In this document: one piece after another, positions 39,001 through 48,000 of the stretch
Layout of the letters: each line of letters begins with the position of its first letter
Position numbering within the stretch: position 1 is the first letter of the stretch
The notes under the pieces: generated by a model
Told to the model about the DNA's origin: nothing
The model's input: only the letters and a program-made list of their open reading frames with translations
Databases searched by the model: none
Origin: Sipunculus nudus
Taxonomy: Eukaryota; Annelida; Sipuncula; Golfingiida; Sipunculidae
Direction of reading: 5' to 3'
NCBI GenBank assembly: GCA_026874595.1
Contig: CM049306.1
Location: 26,589,519 to 26,653,518 of the forward strand
Length of the DNA: 64,000 nucleotides
Position numbers and translations under genes: made by a program

Positions 39001-42000
39001 CTTATTTGTAAACCTGAATTGTAGATCACAATTTTGTAAATTTTTAGCTCTGAGCAATATTTTCCATTGTCAGGCTTCCGTCTGTCTGTCTGTCTATCCG
39101 CGTATCCGTACGCTGTAGCTCTGGCACGTTTTGAAACCGTAAGACCTAGGAATCCAAAATTCGGCATAATGTTAGATGTCCCCAAGATCTCCTACCAAAC
39201 CAAAGACTTGGTCTTTGTGACTTTTTTTCCTTTGAGAAATTAAGGGAAAACCTCAATTTTTAATTAAAAACCTCTTTTCACACTTCAGGACTGCCTAATA
39301 TCAAAACCACTGATCTGTTTTTCCTCATATTTACCAAAAATACCAGAATTGTAATCAGACCAATGAGAATGTGGTATCACATGGTGCATCCAACTAAAAG
39401 TTTCAAACCTGTGACACGCCACTCTTATTGCACAAGTGATAGATATGTTCTTATTCTTAATGGCCCTACCCTAACCCCCCCCCCCCCCCCGTTCCCCCCA
39501 CCACCACCACCATCACCACCTATTATATTGTAATACATGGTTTGTTATTGTCAACTGTATTTCTTTAAATGTTAAGCTGTTTTTGATCCAATGTGCACAA
39601 CTTTTCTTGAAATATTAATTCAAAAAGTAATCCAAGAGATGCCACATTGTTCTTATGTAGCAGTTTTAGCTCAGCTGACTATAAGTCATCTGAGCTATAG
39701 TCGTGGTCCATTGTCCGTCGTCCGTCCGTCTGTCTGTCTGTCTGTCCGTCTTTCCCGATGTCCTTACGTAAGTAGGCACATTTCAACATCATTGGACCTA
39801 CGAATCTGAAATTCGACATACAGTTAGAAGTCCCCAAAATCTCCTACCATGCCGAAAATTGGGTCAATAGGACTTCGTTCCTTTGAGATATTACGGAAAA
39901 ACCTCAATTTTTTATTAGAAATCTATTTTCACACTTCAGGACTGCCTAATATCAAAACTGCTCATCTGGTTTTCTTCATATTTACCATAAATATTCCTCT
40001 ATATAGTTCCTATGTACATGCCAGAAATTAAGTCAGTATTATTTAATTTAAAAAAATTTATGGGCCCAAACATAATGGACTTTGTAAAGAAATCAGGAAA
40101 GATATTTGGTCACTTAAGACCAAAAATGTTAAAGGTAGGGACTTTTTTTCAGTAATAACTTTTATTAATCAAAATTTAATTGTATACCAAAATTAGATCA
40201 AAATCTGTTAAATTATTTTAAATATGGGCAAAAATATAAAATTGGTACCTTAAATTTTGCCAAGCTTTGACCTTGGCACATTTTTATGCCCCCGCCACAA
40301 AGTGGCCGAGGCATATAGTTTTACCCATGTCCGTCCTTCCGTCATTCCGAAATCAAACAGTTGTACGGACTTTTTTTTTGCAATGCCTGCAGATATTAGC
40401 CTGATTTTTGGTGTGTGGGCAGATAATGACCAGTTACAGATCAAGTTCCCGTTTCGGCATGGTGTACCTTGTTTTGACCATTTTACAGCTCCTAAACTTA
40501 GAAAATTTCATTAAAAATAGAAATTTTCATGACAAATACATATGTACGGATTTTTTTTCGCAATGCCTGCAGATATTGGCCTGATTTTTGGTGTGTGGGC
40601 AGATAATGACCAGTTGCAGATCGAGTTCGCGTTTTGTCCAGGTTGACCTACTTTTGACCGTTTTATGGCTCCTAAACTTAGAAAATTTCATTAAAAATAG
40701 AAATTTTCATGACAAAGACACATGTACAGACTTTTTTTCCCAATGCCTGCAGATATTTGCCTGATTTTTGGTGTGTGGTCAGATAATGACCAGTTACAGA
40801 TCAAGTTAACGTTTTGTCCAGGTTGACCAACTTTTGACCGTTTTACGGCTCCTAAACTTAGAAAATTTCATGAAAAATAGAAATTTTCATGACAAATACA
40901 CATGTACAGATTTTTTTTTCGCAATGCCTGCAGATATTGGCCTGATTTTTGGTGTGTGGGCAGATAATGACCACTTACAGATCGAGTTTGCGTTTTGTCC
41001 CAGTTGACCTACTTTTGACCATTTTACGCTCCTAAACTTTAAAAATTTCATGAAAAATAGAAATTTTCATGACAAATACACATGTACGGACTTTTTTTCG
41101 CAATGCCTGCAGATATTGGCCTGATTTTTGGTATGTGGGCAGATATAGACCAGTTACAGATCGAGTTAGTGTTTCCTCCCGGTTGACCTACTTTTGATTT
41201 TTTTTATGGCTCCTAAACATAGAAAATTTCAAGAAAAATATAAATTTTCATGACAAATGTACATGTACAGCTGTTTTAGCCCTCAGCTCATACGCTGATA
41301 GGCTATTGTCGTCACCCAAGCTGTCCATCTGTCTGTTTGTCTGTCCGTCTGTCCGGAGTCTGTCCATCCTGCGTCTGTTAATTTTTACCTTGTGAGCGGG
41401 ATATATATATCTCTAAAAGGATTCACCGTTGCAATTTTATTTCATCAGTGAATATGTATATCGATAAAATCTCGGTCAAGTTCGAAGATGGGTGACCTTG
41501 ACCCATTTTTCTACATTTTAGAGCTGATTATACAAAAACACTCAAAAGCTTATATCTCAGGAACCATATGGTGGATTGTTATGAAACATGGTACATACCT
41601 CTCCAATTTAAATTTATAACTGATTATCAGCTTTTGCTAATGTCCTAGTTTCGCAATGCAGTGCCTACAGATACTGGCCTAATGTTTGGTCTGTGGGCGC
41701 ATAATGACCACTTACAGATCAAGTTCCCGTTTGTCCCAGTTGACCTATTTTTGACCATATGACAGATCCTGAACATAGAAAATTTCATGAAAGACAGAAA
41801 TTTTTATGAAAAATGCACATGTATGGACTTTTTTCACAATGCCTGCAGATACTGGCCTGATTTTAGGTGTGTTGCTTGATAATGACATGTTACAGATTGT
41901 GTTTCCATTTGACCTACTTTTGACCATACGACACCTCCTGAACTTAAAAAAATTTACAAAATTTAACAAATGTTTCTAATTTGCCCCAGGCGGGGCCATT

Positions 42001-45000
42001 CGTGTCGTTCCGACACATCAAGTTTTTCCTGTAAGTACTGTGGATTTAATTTTCACAGCATGTACACATAAGGATTTAATCTGTTAAAATCTGAAATTTG
42101 AAAATAAAAGCTGCAAAATTAGGCTAGTTATTGAATTTTTTTGGAGGCTCTTGTTGTATTCCCTTACATTGTCGAGCAGTCCACTTTGATGACTGTAGGT
42201 CATTCAGTGCACATCTCTATGCTCCCCAGGCTGTTGGCATAATGTTAGATGTCCCAAAGATCTCCTACCAAGCTGAAAACTGGGTCTTTGCGACTTTGTT
42301 CCTTTGAGATATTAAGCAAAAACCTCAATTTTTTATTAAAAACATATTTTCACACTTTTTTTTTTTTTTACAATTTTTATACTCTATTTTTGAGACCTTT
42401 AAAGATGCGGCCATCTGTTAACAGGGTACAAATCATAACCATTAGACCTTAAATCTGCTTACTTGAAATTTAGGAAGGTCAATGAAAAATCTCCCTGGAA
42501 ACCTTTAATTAGGTCTCTGTTACCCATATCGTCCGAACTATGGGGCTATGAGGTACCTTCCAGAATAATGGAAAATTTGATACAAAAGCTCAAGTATCTG
42601 AACAACTAATGCATTGATCACCATGATTCTTTGCATGGCTATTGACCATTGAGTGTTTAATCAGTTCCTGCAGACTGATGGCACCACCTGCAATTTTTTT
42701 ATTTTTTACAATTTTTTTCTCTATTTTTGAGACCTTGAAAGATGCGGTCATCTGTTAAAAGGGCACAAATTGTAACCATTGGACCTTGAATCTTCTTACT
42801 TGACATTCAGGGAGTTCCATAAAAAATCTCCCTGGAAACCGTTAATTATAGGTCTCTGTTACCCATATTCTCTGAACTATGGGGCTCAGAAGTAGGCCCC
42901 CCCCCCTCCCCCGAATAATGAAAAATTTTATGCAAAAACTCAAGTATCTGAACAACTTATGCATTGATGACCATGATTCTTTGCATTGATATTGAGCATG
43001 GAGTGTTTAATCAGTTTCTGCAGACTGGTGGCACCACCTGTATTTTTTCAATTTTTTATACAAATTTTTTTCTCTATTTTATTGAGACATTTAAAGATGT
43101 GGTCATCTGTTAACAGGGCACACATCGTAACAGCTGGACCTAGAATCTTCTTTCTTGATATGCAGGGAGGCCCATGAAAAGTCTCTTAGGAACCCTTAAA
43201 TTGGCTGTCTGTTACCCAAAACCTCTTGAGCTAAAGTATCTGAAAATAGTACATTGATCACCCTGATTCTTTGCATTGATATTGATCATGGAATGTTCAA
43301 TCAGTTTCTGCAGACTGGTGGCGCCACGTGCAATTTTTTAATTATTACAATTTTTTTCTCTATTTTATTGAGACATTTAAAGATGTGGTCATCTGTTTAC
43401 AGGGCACAAATCGTAATAGCCGGACCTAGAATCTTCTTTCTTGATATGCAGGGAGGCCCATGAAAAGTCTCTTAGGAAACCTAAAATTAGCTGTCTGTTA
43501 CCCAAAACCTCTGAGCTATGGGGCTTCAAAGTACCACCAAGAATAAGGGGAAATATGATACAAATCTCTTACCCATACCATTTGAGCTATGGTGCTAAAA
43601 AGTGCCCTCAAAACAATTAGAAGTTTTAAACAAAAGCAGGGCACACATCATAAACAATGAACCTAGAATCTACCTAAAATTAAAATCCAGAGAGGTCCAT
43701 AAAAAGACTCCTTGCAAACTTGATATTATAGGTAACTATAACTCATATTTTCCAACTTATGTGGCATGTTTGAGCACCCCAAAAATAATGCATAATACAT
43801 ACAAATTGCGAGGTTCCTCAGGAATGGGTGAAAGGATTGTCCTAAAATTTGGTGAGCTTATGCATGTTTATGAACTTAAGCTAACTAGCATGAATGATGG
43901 TGCCACCTACATTATCTTAATTAGTTCCCTATGCAAGGACATTTTGTCAACATGTCAGTCGGCTGAGCGTCATGACCCATGGGTCACTTATTTATAAAAA
44001 TATTCTCATTCATAAACAAATTCAGCTGAGCACTGTGACCCACAGGTCCTTTGTTTAAAAGATGTCACTCTGTATTTTGGCCTTCATTTATGAATCTTGC
44101 CTAAAACTTAAATTTACCAGTAATACTTTTTACAGTCCTTCTTCTACCTTGAACTTGTGGCCACATCTTATGTTTTGCCCATTATAATAATTCAAGATTT
44201 CCTATTTTTAGCTCAGCTAACTGAAAGTCATTTGAGCTATAGCTATCACTCTTTGTCTGTTATCTATCAGGCAGTCTGTCTGGTCCCTTGTTTACTTGTC
44301 TCAAATCATAATCGCTGGACCGAGAAACTTCTAACTGTACACCTACAGAGGTCTACTCCTGGGGCTGAGGGGAGTCCTGTGTGCAATCATATGTCCCCTA
44401 ATTTTGACTTCAGATCCAGGTAGGACACCCTTATGGGAGTAAAAAAAACTTGGGTAGACATTCTGGATCGTGGGCAGAAAGGGTGAAATTCAAGATGGCG
44501 TCCAAGATGGCCGCCAAACCATTGAATCATATATAACTCGAAAAGTAATTGTGGTAGGGGAATGATTTTGGTGTCTTTGCCTATGTTTTGAGGGTCAAGG
44601 AATCTATTGAAATCATTTCCAAGACAATACAGTATTTGGTTTCGGTGATATTCATTATGGCTGCCAATTTGGCCTCCGTACCGTAAAATCATACATAACT
44701 CAAAAAGTAATTGAGGTAGGGGAATGATTTTGGTGTCTTTGTCTATGTTTTCAGGGTCAAGGAATCTATTGAAACCATTTCCAAGACAATACAGTATTTG
44801 GTTTTGGTGGTATTCAATATGGCTGCCAATATGGCTGCCATACCATAAAATCATACATAACTCAAAAAATAATTTAGAGGGGTTAAGGGAATGATTTTGG
44901 TGTCTTTGCCTATGTTTTCAAGGTCAAGGAATCCATAGAACCCATTTCCAAGACAATGCCGTATTTATTTCCAGTCAAATTCAATATGGATGTCAAAAGG

Positions 45001-48000
45001 CCACCTTAAAATCATATTTTATTCAAAAAGTAATTGAGGTAGGGGAATGATTTTCGTGTCTTTGCCTATGTTTTCAAGGTCAAGGAATCTATTGAAATCA
45101 TTTTCAAGACAATACCCTATTTGGTTTTGGTGATATTCAGTATGGCTGCCAATATGGCCACTGTACCATTGAATTGCATATGACAAGCCATGGAATCAAG
45201 GTAGGGGTTGATTTGGGTGTTTTCGTCCATGCTTTTAGGGCCCAGGAGTCTCTTTAAATCATTTTCAAGACTATACTGTTTCTGTTTAAGGAGATATTTA
45301 ATATGGCTGCAAAGAGAGCAATCAATGAACCATTGGATCATGTATGACAATCCAAGGAATTAAAGAAGGGGTTGATATTTTGATGTCTTTGCCTATGTTT
45401 TCAGGGTCAAAGAATCTATATAAACCTTTTTTCAAGACAATACCAGATTTGGTTATTGTGATATTCAATATGGCTGCCATTACGGCCACTGTACGATTGC
45501 ACCACGTCTGACTATCCACAGAATTAAGGTAGGGGATGATATTCTGATGTCTTGCCTATGTTTTAAGGGTTAAAGGATCTATTGAAACTATTTTTAAGAC
45601 AATACCGTATTGGGTTATGGTAAAATTCAACATGGTTACCATTATGGCTACCAATATAGCAGCTGCACAATTGAATCATGAGTAACTCACTAAAGAATCA
45701 AGACAAGATTGATTTGTTGTTTTTTGTTAATTTTTCAATGGTAAAAAAACTACCAAAAATATCATCAGGCCGGTATCTTTTCAGGCTAAAGTGGAATTCA
45801 ATATGGCTCTGATATGGCGGCCATGTCATTGAATTATCCAAAATTCACTAACGAATGCAGCTTGGTGATTGATTTGGGGGTCTTCAAGGTCAAGGTATCT
45901 CTTGAAATTATTTGGTCGATAAAGTATTTGATAATGACGAAATTTAGTATGGATGCCAATATGCCAGAGTGACGTATCATCCTTAGATCTCAAGCTACAT
46001 TGATAAATAGTTGATAATGAGTTTTTGATGTAAAGAAATTTGTGAAATCAACATATATCAATGGATAATACATATCTCTTTGCATGCAAGTTTCATATCT
46101 AATGGGTACCAAGTCCATCTTTACTTATTCAGGTTTATTGTGTGCAACTTTCCACATTTCGATTTTACATAGGTGCGTTTTACTTGCTTGAAATTTGCAG
46201 AATATGAAGCAGGGAAGTCTCCGCTTCCTGCAAGACCATACACACTGGGAAACTAGTGTATGTTTTATAGAATGCTTTAAGGTACGACCCTGGTTAGAAT
46301 TGTTTGTTGGTAGTTCATGAGGTGAAGTTCCTGTTCGTTGATGCTACATTGTGGAAGAACATAAATATAAGCTGGCCGAATCTTCTGTCGGATCATGAAT
46401 GGGAATATACCTCGTTTTTGTCTCCAGTTCTCCCCCAGAGCCACAGTTCATTAAGTCCACTTTACACAAACAGATGTGAAAAGCACAATACAAGTACCGT
46501 AGATCCGCGTCTTACTGCCGCGGCCATAAAATAAGACTTAGAACCGAAAATCCTGACTAATTTTAATTGACAAGGGATGCGGCTATAATACGCAGGTTAG
46601 ACTAAAACCAAACGTACAAGAGACTCGACGGCCAGCAGTGGCGCAATGGGCAATATTAGGCAGAGGAAGGTGGAAGTGAATACTAAGAATATATATTTAA
46701 TGATACTGCATATTTGTGAATTAATTTTATTCATTGTAAATGTTATAAATGTAAAATTAAAATTGTAAACAGGCTTATATGTATTGACAAACTTCTCCGA
46801 GTCAGTCACAAACCACAGCCTTTTTCGCACCATGACTGATAAAAGATCGATATTCACTCACCAAATTATGCACTCTAACAGTTGTACCTAAATTTGAGCA
46901 TGGCTGCAATACCGGTAAAACAAGATATTTCTGGAACATATCCTTTCTTTTAAAATAAACTGTAAAACAAAAGATAACCAAAGACCATACATTCTTCGGC
47001 AATTAAACCTGCGTTCACTTTCAGATACTTATTCGTTCATCACATTGTCAACAGATGGCGCTCAAAGGTCATAAACCTCACCAGCTATTCAGTAATCATA
47101 TGATATTGTACATTAAGCCAGCAGACGGTTCGGGCACCAGTGTGCATATATTATGATCAGCAGGAACCTGGAAGTAGGCGTATAGGCTGTGTGTGAAAAT
47201 AGACACGGCATTCATTTGTTCAAAAGTTTTGTCAAGGATGTTAATTGACCGGCGTTGAATAGAGTCTAAATAAAAGTTTGTCATCACAAAGAGTACTGTT
47301 GGCTTATACAATGCTTTGATGTCCCACTGAAGTTTAATTAGCCAGTGTAATGGCGTAAGATATCCCAAGGCCCGCTTGTTCCGTAATCATTTTATATGGC
47401 ATGTTTTGCCAGTAGACCGTGCAGACACCATTTTGCATATATTATGATCAGCAGGACCTGGGGGTTAAGGCGGTATGATCACCGACGTGGGTGTCGTTTA
47501 TTTAAAGGTTTTGTTGTTAAATGAACAACGATGTATAAAGTCTAAATACAAGTACCGTCGTCCTATACAATGATTTGATCTGTTGATGTCCCATGAAGTT
47601 TAATTAGCAAAGTTAAAGGCGCAAGATTCTCAGGCATTCAGTGATGTGTCAAATTAATTTCGCGGCCCTACTAGGATTCGTCTTGGATGAGTCGTCATAA
47701 ACCGAACAAATTGTCATCTATTCTAACTGGATAGATCAGGCTGTTTAACCAAATAATTAAATTAATTAACAAAGCCAAGCAACCTACACAGTTGCAACTT
47801 GTTCAGTTTCCAAAAACTGTTATGCCGGATCGCATATCAGCATACCACAGCATTTCTAGCTGCAGTCTAGCTTTTGAGGTAAACCTTTTTTCGTTATGTT
47901 TCCATACACCAGCCGGCAATGGAACGTGGTGAGAATGTAGTGCGGCCATTAAGTAAGGTTTTGGGTATTTTTTACTCCAATGAAGGAGCCTTACAGGTAT

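Larger units (their letters stand above)
39668..42350 (+). mobile_element. Family A element interrupted by family C
   Basis: The full 5' hairpin agctcagctgactataagtc is followed by gtccgtcgtccgtccgtctg. The body matches 60,766-61,375 up to 'ggcacattttt', is broken by the family C insertion, and resumes at 42,023 with tttttcctgtaagtactgtg exactly as at 61,376. It is truncated at its right end by family D units. Confidence 0.8.
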
